64,000 nucleotides of DNA, taken from assembly GCA_015956445.1 (NCBI GenBank), contig WIUZ02000012.1, forward strand, positions 1,116,001 through 1,180,000, given 5' to 3'. A model generated the notes under the pieces. The model had not been told where the DNA came from and did no database searches. It worked only from the letters and a program-made list of their open reading frames with translations. Position 1 is the first letter of the stretch; every line of letters begins with the position of its first letter. Source of the DNA: Thelephora terrestris (taxonomy: Eukaryota; Basidiomycota; Agaricomycetes; Thelephorales; Thelephoraceae). Below, one piece after another: positions 11,108 through 21,550 of this stretch. The position numbers were made by a program, and so were the translations under genes.

Positions 11108-12447
11108 TCATCGACTTCTACCGTGTTGGCCGAGATCTTCTTGCTGGTGACAATCTCCCTGATGTGTTTTCGAAGGTCGGGAGCGACGGCCAGAAGTTCG
11201 CGAGCGCTGAGGTTGACCTTGGAGTCGAGCACACGATGGACTATGTCGCTTGTCTTCACGTTGTGTTCGACTGGGGCCTGGAAGCGATACTTGGAGTCGT
11301 CTGGAGGTGGTCTAGGTGGATAGGAGACTGGTCGCATCGGTCCTTGGGGGCGCTGTGTCTGGCGATCTCCCGCTCGAGCTCCAGGCTTTCCGGAGGTGTT
11401 GGCGGGGTTCGTCTGGGTCTGGGTAGGAGCAGGAGTGGGCTTGGACGGTCCCGACTCGCGACTGGCTGGGGTAGGGCCCGTAGGGGCAGGTGGTAATCGT
11501 CCATCCCTTCGGGGTGGGCCCGTCCTTCTCGCGATCTCGACACCGTCAAACCTGACTTTCTTGGGGCCAGTCTGCAGGGCGTAGATCTGGGCGTTGCGAA
11601 TGGAGTCGAGCTGGGCTTGCATCAGTTCGACTTGTTCTAGTGTCTCGTCGTCGTACTTGGAGAGGGGGTTAGGAGCGTAGCGGTTCTCGACGGGAGTGTG
11701 TGGTATGCTGGTAGTCGCGTAGTCCTCTTGGTCGGGATCGCATTCCTCCTCGAAGAGGTCGTACTGTTCGTCGGGATGGGCGTAATACTCTTCGGCAGGG
11801 GGGTCTATGTCTATGGTGAACACACACTCGTCTGGGCCTTCTAAGAAGTTGGTTGCAAAGGTGTCGCGACCTTGTCCTTCGTCGAGGCCCTCTGATGTCC
11901 AGTAGTTGTCGATACGTTCGCGAAGGTTCTTGCCAGGGATGTTGCGTGGAGGGTAGCGGCCATCGGGCAAGGATAGCTTCCCGTAGCCGTTCTTGATGAC
12001 TTTCCCTTGTACGAGGTAGTCCGCTGCGATGGGGCAGTCGCGAACGAAGTGGTCATGGGCGCTACAGAACACGCAGTTCTGGGTGTACTGCTCTGGGTTT
12101 AGGGTGTTCCACCGGGGGACGTTTTGAAATACTCCTCCCGGAGTAGTCTGGGAAGTAGCGGGACGAGGGAGGCGCGGTGGAGGGGCAGAAGGAGGGGGCC
12201 CACGGCGAGGCTGTACGTTTGCGGTGAAGACCCGAGTCAGGTTTGACATTGCCTGGATGAGCTCGCTGACGCTCCCCTGCTCTGCGGGCTCCGTCTTCGG
12301 GATGATGGCTCGAGAGTCGGGGTTGTCGTCGGGAGCGCGTGCGTTAAGGACGAACAACGCAGCCTCGTGGACATCAGAGAACTGGTAACCGTCGTCGGGA
12401 AGGACGTCAGGCTTCTTGATCGACAGTCGATGCAGGATTCGTGCGCG
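11108..12447 (-). CDS. Gag, C-terminal part with zinc knuckle
   Basis: The minus-strand frame contains a CCHC zinc knuckle (CVFCSAHDHFVRDC), the nucleic-acid-binding part of Gag, set in Pro/Arg-rich sequence, followed by a linker to the protease. The N-terminal Gag part lies at 14834-15679 beyond a 2.4-kb insertion. Fossil part. Confidence 0.8.
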
Positions 12448-12453
12448 GATAGG

Positions 12454-14827
12454 CTGTGATGATTTCGCCGTTTACCCCTTTCATTTCCTTTATTTAAACG
12501 ACTCATCACCACTAAGTCAGTTGGTGCCTTGCCCTAAACACGGCGGTAAACTGTTTATTATGCAGTATGCCCTATGCCTAACGACTCAAAGTCCAATACG
12601 TGGAACGTGCTACTAGTCAAGATACCCCAGAAGACCCGAGGTATAATACGTGAACATGTACCGGCGGACCTTCATACGAAGATCCCCCCTACCTGGCCCT
12701 CCGTTGCCCCTGGACGACTAGTAGATATTCAGGCTACCGACAACAAGGGATGTATTAATAAGTGACGCGCGCTGACCTCTCGCAGAAGTCAACCGGCTTA
12801 TTAATCTGACCCTTGGATTGGACTTATGAAAACCATTATGTTTTATGACTAATGGATCACACGCAATAGACAATATAGAAAGAAGATTAATTGGAAGCCG
12901 ATAGTACAAAAGAGTTATTTAATCAATATCTCTTCGGATCCTTTGTACTACTTCCAACGCCGATCTCACCAACTCCTCATTCACCCAGTTCTGTTCCCGG
13001 ATCTCGTTCGGGTCTACGTCCGACAGGTCGTCGTAATCTGGAAGCTCTGTGTCAGAGTTCGGTTCGCTATCAGGAACGAACTCGGCATACGGATCGTACT
13101 CCAGAGCAGGCCATTGACGGCGACTACCCCAAGGAGTAGATACGAACTCAGGACGAGGGGTGTCCCTACGAACAACTCCCAAGTTCTGGTAGAACTCGTC
13201 GCTCCCGATCTCGATAACCTCATCATCAACGGGAACCAACCTGTTCTCGTGTCGAACCAACAAACGAGCGGGCGGCGACTCAGCCCGATTGGGAATTATC
13301 GGCGACCCGGCCCGATACAGAACTTCCTCTCCTTCCTCTTCTTCAACTCGGACCTCCGGCTCGTTACATCTCCTCTGGAGATCCCGGACCTCTCCGGTCA
13401 ACTCGGAGACACGACGAGTAAGGCGAACCTAAAAAGGAATAGGGTTAGAAGATATCAAAAACCTTCAACCCCTACCCCTTACCTTATCGTCCTCCAATTC
13501 TCCGGTTTTGGTAACCAGAGCCCGAACCAAGTCCTTGAGAGTAGTCACCTCTCCCTAAAAGAAAGTTTGAGTTAGAAAGGTCAATTACTCCGGACCCAAA
13601 CTTTCTTACCTTCAACAAATCGATATCGGCCCCCTGCCGAACAACAGTATCTTCTTGTCCGTGGATAACCCCCTGCATATCTTCCTTCCAGTTCTCCAAG
13701 GCTTCGATCTCCTCCCGACGACCATCAATACGCTCGTTGACATGAGCCACTTCGTCCATTAACATGGACCCAACGTTCCCTGTATGGAGAACGCTGGCCT
13801 CCAACACGGAGTTGAAGGTCTCGTTGGACTCGGTCACAAACTCGACACCCCTATTGAGGAGTTCGGTCGCATACGGGTTAGTCTCGATGCGCGCCAACTT
13901 GCGCCGAGACACCCTACGAGCGGCCTGGAGGAAGTCCCTGAAACCTAAAAGGAGTTAGCTTGAATTCCTAAACCGGAATGTGCAAGCAGGGCCCCCACCT
14001 AAATCAGAGAATCCCTCATTGGGATCGGCGGTGGCGGTCCTATCCATAACCGCTCCTAAAGTAGGATAAGGGCGGGACGGATCACGGCGGGCATGGGAGA
14101 AGCGGTCGATGTTGAAGTTGTTCTCCTGAACAGGAGAGTAGGAGGAAGAACGACGAGTGGGATTGCGAGTGGAAGCACGAGGCATGATGAGTATGAGTGT
14201 GTAACAAAGGAAGGTTTGTTGGGAGACCAGTCATCCAACCCCCTTTGGTTATATACCAAATGCCACGCCCCTTCCACGACTCAGGAGTTGAGTCATCATT
14301 TCTATTGTTTACTGCGCATGACCCACATGACATCATATGCCCCTATCTTTAGTCATATGCTCCCCTTTTGCTATTGGCTGTTAGTCAGCCATACCCACAT
14401 TCCTTCCGAACATTCTCAGGATACGTCATGCTTTGTAATTGCTCTGTAATGCTCTCAAATTGCTATTGGCCGCCACACTTTCGTTTATCAGCTGATAATT
14501 TGTAGCATTAGTCACCACGTAACGCACAGACCATGCAGTGCTGCGCACGGACCATGTTTGTCTGTGTTTGTATCATTAGGGTAGTTACATGTCACTGTCA
14601 CGTCACAAATCTAAGTAGTATATATACTCAGAGTAGTTTAGCCTGTACTCCTTAGATTTGTTATCATCAGACTCTCCGTGACCTCTACTGCTGTGTGCTT
14701 AGAGCAAGAGTGTTTGAAGACCCTTGTCTCCTTCTTTCTCCCCCTCTCTAATCTAGTCTGTGAAGAGACTTCCGATATCCCTGGGTTTGCAACAGGGTTA
14801 TAAACTGTGTGTTTGACCCCTGAGTGT
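12454..14827. mobile_element. 2.4-kb element inserted in gag, flanked by GATAGG
   Basis: GATAGG occurs at 12448-12453 and again at 14828-14833, and gag sequence lies on both sides, so this block is an insertion with a probable 6-bp target duplication. It is AT-richer than its host and lacks the TCGCGA words. Ends are CTGTGATG and GAGTGT. I see no long terminal repeats, direct or inverted. It carries one intron-bearing gene on the minus strand and a TATATATA-containing 5' region near 14620. Class not settled. Confidence 0.7.
12919..14185 (-). CDS. Coiled-coil/acidic-tail gene inside the 2.4-kb insertion
   Basis: Four or more exons on the minus strand. Exon 1 starts at 14185 (MPRASTRNP); others lie near 13484-13950 and 12919-13425, with introns bounded by GT and TTTTAG-like acceptors. 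The protein has a basic N-terminus, a long coiled coil (heptads in the 13500-13900 part and around 13360-13420), and an acidic Asp/Glu/Pro-rich C-terminus. No catalytic motif. It resembles in layout the Gag-like or DNA-binding proteins of non-autonomous elements, but this is only inference. Confidence 0.5.
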
Positions 14828-14833
14828 GATAGG

Positions 14834-15679
14834 TTTGGATAGCAAGAGTGCTATTGAACTGTAGAGGTCGCGTCGGCCTGACATAGGCTGGGGGAATCCC
14901 CTGAGATAGGCGGCGTCACGCTCCCGAGCGGTGTAGCGTCCCTTCGCAATGAGGTACGCGGAATAGGTAAGGAAGGACCGGTGGTAGTCGCCGAGGTCTT
15001 CGCGACTCATGTCCCGGTACCCGCGAGTGCGTTCCAGGAGGGTATCCAGATCTCGAGTGGTCCAGCGGCGATCCGCTTGGAGGTGGGAATAAAGATGTCT
15101 AACTTCGATCTTAAACTGGGCCCAAGTGGCGGGAGTGTGAGCGAGGACGTCCGGGTGCAAGCAGGGAACGTGCTCCCAGGATTCAGCTGCGCGACCGGCG
15201 TAACGCTGAGCCCAGTCAATCATCTGTGCGTCGTCTAGACCTGCGCGCTTGGCTACCTCCTCGAGCTCGTCAAAGAAGGTCTTGAAGCCTTGCTCAGTAT
15301 CGGAGGCGAACCGAGGAGCCTCGCGACTGTGCGTCAGGGGCATGTTGGCCGTCATTGCTGGATAAGATACGGGTGGGTGGGTGGGAAAAGTTGGTGTCGT
15401 GATCGGGAGGGCCTGCGCGAGTCGCGACGGGGAGTCTGGGGGAGTGGGCGATCGCGACGGCGGAACGGTGCCCGGCAAGTCGGTGGGTGAAGATAGTGGG
15501 GTGCGGAAGAAGGTCTCGTCTTGTTCGGGATGTGGGAGAGGGTTGTTCGATGAGGATGCGATCTGCCGGGCTACGATGGCGGAAACGACGTTGTCGAGTA
15601 GAGAGAGAGTCTGGCGAGTGTCGAGAATAGCCTGTCGGGCTTCCCGAACGTCTTGGTTAATCTCGGCTGGGGCTTGCAA
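14834..15679 (-). CDS. Gag, N-terminal part
   Basis: Minus-strand frame starting MQAPAEINQD, with a Pro/Ser-rich linker and then a helical retrotransposon Gag domain (WAQRYAGRAAESWEHV, WAQFKIEVRHLY, LGDYHRSFLTYSAYL), as in Ty3/gypsy capsids. It would form the particle shell. It stops at the 2.4-kb insertion. Confidence 0.75.
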
Positions 15680-16155
15680 AGCCAGGAGCCGAGCGCGAGA
15701 TCGCGTCTGAGGGGGGGAGAAATCTAGCGGGATAACCTTTTGCGTACGACCTCGTCCGCGGGGTGGAATGGCTGATAGCTTCTAGCCAGAAGTGACCTCC
15801 GAACCGGTCTCGGCGTGGGTTCCAAAATGAACTGCTACTATCCGGGTGGAGTCGGGACACGACCAGAATAGCAGAAGTGGGGGTGAGGGGTCACCGGTTG
15901 TGCAGAGGTCGGGAAGGGGAGAGAAGCTAGACAGAGGAGAGGGAACCACGGTAGGTCGCGACGTTGTCGGGACGAGAAGGGAGAACTCCGTACTAGCAAA
16001 CTCCTGCTAGACGATGACGATGGGCTAAGGGGCTAGTGGGCGATGGGCTAGTAGGCTAGGGGTCTATTGGAACTATGGGGCTAGTGGAATCGATGTCAGA
16101 GCGAGGAGCTGGAGGTTTTCGATGATCAGGTCGTCCAAGCAGAAGGGAGAAGAGG
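15680..16155 (-). other. Leader region between right LTR and gag
   Basis: No gene. On the pol strand this would be the 5' untranslated leader. I could not find a convincing primer-binding site (a TGG-starting stretch next to the LTR). The plus strand has a purine-rich run at 16141-16155 directly against the proposed LTR edge. Confidence 0.4.
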
Positions 16156-16831
16156 TGTGAAGAGGCCCAGGGGTTTCTTGGTCGTTCAACTAGCTAGTAC
16201 AGGGTATTTATAGGTAAAGACAGTGCGATCTACGCGAAAGAGATGGGAAAAGTAGCGAACAAATGGAGAAACGGTGGGAGAATAAGAACAGGTAGATAGA
16301 AGGGGATAAACGAGAGTCCGATGCAGGGTAGGGAGACAAACGGTTCATCGGGAGGCCGGAACGAGGCTGGGACAGGTCTTACCGAGAGGATGGAGCGATC
16401 GTGAGAAACAGGACCGAAAGGGGAAGTCTACGGGTTCGAGATCAAAAGATCGTAACCGGGCGGGAGAGCGGGAGCAGTCGAAGATGATTGGCGAGCGAGA
16501 GGGAACGAGTCGACACGTGTATAGACTGAAGGGAACCGGACCGAGGGAGGGGACACGTCATCTCGGCGAGATAAGGGATCGGGAGACATCGGCCGATCGC
16601 AACATCACGTGCCGTTCGGGGAGGACGGCCACGGAGGCAGAAACAGCGTGCGATGACGCGCGTCGAAGGGATCGCGGGAACGGTTCGATGATCGGGATGT
16701 CAAGTGGGCGTGACCCTCCTGTGACCGATCGAGGGGTCGTCGGCTCGCGTAGTCAGTAGCTAGCGGGGTAGGGAGGTAGGGACTAGGGACTAGCACTAGA
16801 TTCGAAGGTCGCGCGAATAGACAGCGGGTCA
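16156..16831 (-). repeat. Right LTR (about 676 bp)
   Basis: Outer end at 16831 is fixed by the last base shared with the left copy (GGGTCA). The inner edge is proposed at 16156 because the sequence begins TGTGAAGAGG there, giving TG...CA termini. It cannot be checked against the left copy, which is cut by the window. TATAAATA on the pol strand near 16205-16212 fits a promoter. In pol orientation this is the 5' LTR. Confidence 0.8.
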
Positions 16832-17722
16832 CCGTATGTTGAACATTCGTGACCGTCAAGCTCAGAGGAGTGGAAAAACAGACAGGGGAAATGTCACGCT
16901 TGCAGCTGCAGTGACATAACGCCGGGCCCATCAGTAACATGGAATTTTACTTATTTCTGACTTTTTTTTGCCTTTTTTTGCCTTTTCCACAACCTTTAGA
17001 CTTTTTTTCTAACTTCTATAAGTTTATGTCCTAAGCGCCCTGCCATTTATACCGCAAAATCTGTCAGATTTGGCTGGTGGGAAAAATAAGTTGATTTCTC
17101 TTTTGCTGATGGGTGAGTCAATCGGCCCGACCGGATCAAACCACATCGTTGGCAGTGGGGTCGATACATTTCGTCACGGACAAACCCTCCTCCTGTCAGA
17201 GTCGGGGATGTCCAGTAATATGGACGCGGCGCTTATAATTTAGGGGGGTCAAAGAAACCTTGCAAGCAAGGTAACTTGCGGACCCTTTCACTGGGCATCA
17301 CGCGTCACACTCATCGACGGGGCATGTGGGCTAGAGGTGCCGGCCGCCGGGCCAATGCTGGTCCGGATCACGTACAGAGTGTCCCTGGAAAGAGTCCGAT
17401 CCAAAGACCGTTTTTGCTTTAAAAATTGTGTTCAGTATGAAAAAATCATGCCTCTTGAATTTTAGCCCAAATTTGGTCCGGATCTTGCACCGGACCTCCC
17501 ACTCAATCAATTATCAGGGGTCCTGGTGTGTCGCGACTCGCAATCCGCAGAAGTTTAATTCTGGAAAACGGGCAACAAATTTGCTGGACCCTTCAATCAT
17601 GTGACCGTGAGTGGGCGCTAGTGCGGCTGCATTTATACAGCGCCCAAGGTTCCTACGTCTGCACCACCACTCTAGCCTCTCTTGTTTCCTGTTCCCTTGC
17701 GCGAATCCCCATCCCCTTCACA
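16832..17722. other. Intergenic DNA between retroelement and hsp60
   Basis: No gene seen. It contains T-rich runs near 16962-17010 and the hsp60 promoter. A TTATAC box lies near 17634. Confidence 0.5.
17559..17566. promoter_or_regulatory. Candidate heat-shock element of hsp60
   Basis: TTCTGGAA is a perfect inverted pair of the nGAAn unit bound by heat-shock factor, 157 bp before the hsp60 start, with a further GAA-type unit about 9 bp upstream (AGAAG). Inference from position and consensus only. Confidence 0.35.
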
Positions 17723-19663
17723 ATGCACCACCTTTCTCAGTCTTCAGGCAAGGTTGCCCGTCGTGTAGTTGGTGGTTCGTCAGCCACACGTGTCGCGCGT
17801 CGGTACGCGCACAAGGATCTTAAGTTTTCCAACGAGGGCCGAGCAAGCATATTGGCTGGGGTGGACGTGCTTGCGAATGCAGTTAGCGTTACGTTAGGCC
17901 CGAAAGGTCTGTTGCGTTCACTTTGTGGACTCGCTATCGGAGTTGACTGTCATTAGGGCGGAACGTCATCATTGAGCAGTCCTACGGCGGCCCTAAGATC
18001 ACCAAAGGTCTGCACCTTCACCACTGGGAGTTTTCCTATTTTAATCACTTCAACAGACGGTGTGACGGTCGCTAAGTCTATCCAACTCAAGGATAAGTTC
18101 GAAAACCTTGGCGCTCGGTGAGTGCAGTTGTTTGTTGCGTAGTCGTCCAGTAATCTCACTGTCACTCGCAGACTTGTTCAGGAGGTTGCCTCCAAAACGA
18201 ATGAGATTGCCGGTGATGGCACTACGACGGCTACTGTGCTCGCTCGAGCGATTTATTCGGAAGGTGTCAAGAACGTCGCCGCAGGTTGCAACCCCATGGA
18301 CCTTCGCCGCGGTTCACAAGCCGCTGTGGAAAGAATTGTGCAATTCTTGTCTTCGCATGCCAAAACTATCACCACAACGGAAGAGATCGCCCAGGTCGCT
18401 ACCATCTCGGCAAACGGTGATTCTCACGTCGGCAACCTCATTGCCACCGCTATGGAAAAGGTCGGAAAGGAGGGAGTGATTACTGTCAAAGAGGGGAAGA
18501 CGATCGAGGACGAAATCGAGATCACTGAAGGGATGAGGTTCGACCGGGGATTCATTTCTCCCTACTTTGTTACGGACGTCAAGTCGCAGAAGGTCGAGTT
18601 CGAGAAACCTTTGGTCCTCCTCTCCGAGAAGAAGATTTCCCTTCTCCAGGACATTCTTCCATCGTTGGAGTTTGCCGCTCAGTCTCGCCGCCCACTGCTC
18701 ATCATCGCCGAAGACATTGATGGCGAGGCTCTCGCAGCCTGCATCCTCAACAAACTCCGTGGTCAACTCCAGGTCGCTGCGGTTAAAGCCCCAGGATTTG
18801 GCGACAACCGGAAATCCATTCTGGGCGATTTAGCCATCCTCACTGGTGGAACTGTCTTTACCGATGAACTCGATATCAAGCTCGAAAAGGCCACGCTTGA
18901 TCTGCTTGGGTCCACCGGTTCCGTTACTATCACCAAGGACGACACAATCATCCTCAACGGCGAAGGCTCGAAAGACTCTATCTCAGCTCGTTGTGAGCAG
19001 ATCCGCTCCTTGATCTCTGACCCGACGACCAGCGAATTCGATAAGACAAAACTTCAAGAGCGACTAGCAAAGTTGAGCGGTGGTGTGGCTGTTATCAAGG
19101 TCGGAGGCAGCTCCGAGGTTGAGGTTGGGGAAAAGAAGGATCGGTACGACGATGCCTTGAACGCCACGCGCGCCGCGGTCGAGGAGGGCATTCTTCCCGG
19201 AGGTGGAACGGCACTCCTCAAGGCCTCTCTCGCCCTCGGCCCACCCACACCCTCTGGCTCCCACTCGAGCGCCCAAGTAACGAGGGTCATCCCCACTGCG
19301 AACTTTGACCAAGACCTGGGCGTGTCCATCATCCGTCGTGCTTTGACCCATCCTACCCGAACGATTCTCAATAACGCCGGAGAGGAGTCGTCTGTCATTG
19401 TGGGAACCCTCCTTTCTGAACCCTATTCCACGCCCGAGAAGTTCTCGTGGGGTTACGACGCAGCCAAGGGCGAATATGTGGACATGATCAAAGCCGGCAT
19501 CGTCGACCCGCTGAAGGTGGTTAGAACAGCCTTGGTTGATGCTGCTGGTGTCGCTAGCCTCCTAACCACCAGTGAAGCTTGCATCGTGGAATCCCCTGAA
19601 GAGTCCAAGGCCGCAGGAGGCATGCCAGGGATGGGTGGTATGGGCGGTATGGGAGGGTTCTAA
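17723..19663 (+). CDS. hsp60: Mitochondrial chaperonin Hsp60 (GroEL family)
   Basis: Exons 17723-17906, 17957-18007, 18057-18117, 18172-19663 give 595 aa, the normal length. The N-terminus ([14 protein letters not shown]...RRYAHKD) is a basic mitochondrial presequence. The ATP-binding signatures LGPKGRNV and [13 protein letters not shown], the [12 protein letters not shown]-type block ([18 protein letters not shown]) and the [15 protein letters not shown] tail are all present. It folds imported matrix proteins as a ring with Hsp10. A possible heat-shock element lies upstream. All introns are about 50 bp; no oddity. Confidence 0.97.
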
Positions 19664-19907
19664 CAAAAATCCCACCATCTACGGGAAAAATTTACACGTC
19701 TTCAACTAATCGATAGTTACACGTCCTGCTTTTATAGTTGTTCTAGCCCCTAGTACGAAAGTAATGTGATGTTGGCTCCCCGCTCTCGGTTGCTCCCTCG
19801 CTTGTGAGCGGTCATCACTTTGTGGGAATAAATAAGGACAAACAAGACTCGCTGTCCACCACCAGCATCTTCACTTGGTCTCCCCCAACGAGCATCTTTC
19901 AAGAACA

Positions 19908-21372
19908 ATGACTGAAGGTATCGGCATCGCCAACTTGCCCAACCAGGTTTGTTTGTGGTCCCTCCTTGACCCCCTTCATCTCAAGCGTTTTGTAGAAACA
20001 CAAAATCGTTGCCAAACGGGGCGCTCACTTCACCATCATGGTCGTTGGTCAGTCGCGACCCTCACCTCTGACAAGTTGCACAAGTGCTGATTTTCGCGCA
20101 GGTGAATCTGGTTTGGGGAAAACCACGCTCATTAATACCTTGTTTTCCACCGAACTGTCCGCTCCGAAGAATTACAACCGTCGTCACCTCAAGCAGCTCG
20201 ACAAGTTGACTGAGGTAGAAATCATCAAGGCAGAATTGGAGGAGAAGCAGTTCAAAGTCAAGTTATCCGTCATTGACACCCCGGGATTCGGTGACTACGT
20301 CAACAACCGCGATTCTTGGTCTCCCATTGTAGACTTCATCGATGACCAACATGAGGCATACATGCGACAAGAGCAACAACCTCTGAGGACCGACAAGACG
20401 GACCTCCGAGTGCATGCCTGCCTCTACTTTATCCGCCCCACTGGTCACACGTCTGTAGCTTTTCTGCCTTCCTATTTTCTCGTAACACTCACAATCCCCA
20501 TCTTAAGGCTCAAACCCTTGGATATAGAGATCATGAAGCGTCTCGGAACACGCGTTAACCTCATCCCCGTAATTGCAAAGGCGGACACATTAACCCAGAA
20601 CGACCTTTACGCGTTCAAACAGCGAGTGAGAAGCCCCCTCCTCCGCGGCGATTTGGGCCACTAACCTCTACCTTTTATAGATTCGCGAGGTCATTGCTGC
20701 TCAAGGGATCCGCATTTACCAACCTCCCATCGATACCGACGATGAGGCCGCTGCTGAAAACGCCCGAGTTCTTCTCGACGCCATGCCCTTCTCCATCATT
20801 GGATCCACCGAGGATGTCAATACCGCTGACGGCCGTGTTGTCAAGGGACGGGAGTACCTTTGGGGTGTTGCCGAAGGTATGCTACGTGCCCCCCTCTTGG
20901 AAAACTAAGGCTGAGATAATCCCGTCTTCCACAGTCGAAAATGAGAACCACTGCGATTTCCGAAAGTTGCGGTCTTGCCTAATTCGCACGCACATGCTCG
21001 ACTTGATTTCCACCACTGAAGACATTCACTATGAGAACTACCGTCAACAACAAATGGAGACCAGGAAATTCGGTGAACCTCGTGTGAAGAAGTCTGATAA
21101 CCCCAAGTTCAAAGAGGAAGAAGAGTCCCTTCGTAAGCGCTTCACCGAACAAGTCAAGAGCGAGGAGTCTAGGTTCAGGCAATGGGAGCAACACGTTCGT
21201 TTCGTAATCATCAGACACTTCAGCACGCTCATGTTCCCATCCCTTGTAGCTCATTGCAGAACGTGATCGACTCAACAAGGATTTGGAAATGGCTCACAGT
21301 GCCATCAAGAGTCTTGAAGCTGAATTGGACAACCTTCAAGTCGGCTATGGGAGGGGGTCCGGTCGACGATAG
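19908..21372 (+). CDS. cdc12: Septin, Cdc12/AspC type
   Basis: Seven exons (19908-19946, 19996-20047, 20102-20450, 20508-20625, 20681-20876, 20935-21194, 21250-21372), 378 aa. The P-loop GESGLGKTT is split by an intron in front of it. G3 (DTPGFGDY), G4 (AKAD) and the septin unique element ([14 protein letters not shown]) are present, and a short C-terminal coiled coil follows. The N-terminus [13 protein letters not shown] and the body match Cdc12/AspC-group septins best. Septin filaments form the ring at the site of septation. The gene ends about 180 bp before the next gene on the same strand. Confidence 0.93.
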
Positions 21373-21550
21373 ATCTCTCCAAGCCTTCTTCATTTATTTC
21401 GGTATACCCAATCCGCCCCCTAGCTTGTCATTCGTTTCCGCTGGAAAATATACATTGCATTAATTGGCAACGACCGTATGCCTTGATGGTGAGAAAACGT
21501 GAGAAACCGCGATCACAATCCTTCCCGTCATCCTTCGCATACAGGGCGAA

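Larger units (their letters stand above)
1..16831 (-). mobile_element. Giant Ty3/gypsy-type LTR retrotransposon
   Basis: Direct repeats at the two ends (1-632 and about 16156-16831) enclose gag, protease, RT/RNase H and integrase in the Ty3/gypsy order on the minus strand. The two LTRs differ at only about one base over the 632 compared, so the insertion looks young. At over 16 kb it is far longer than the usual 5-7 kb. The excess is a 4.9-kb block with plus-strand ORFs next to the left LTR, plus younger insertions. It is interrupted at about four places by other elements. The left edge, and so the target duplication, lies outside the window. Confidence 0.9.

Noticed and set aside
12919-14185. 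Homology between the nested coiled-coil gene and accessory ORF B
   Set aside because: Similar layout only; I could not align any stretch beyond chance by eye.
16960-17010. Runs of CTTTTTTTGC as a possible tandem repeat or LINE poly-A tail
   Set aside because: Only about three imperfect units; no LINE sequence or target duplication beside it.
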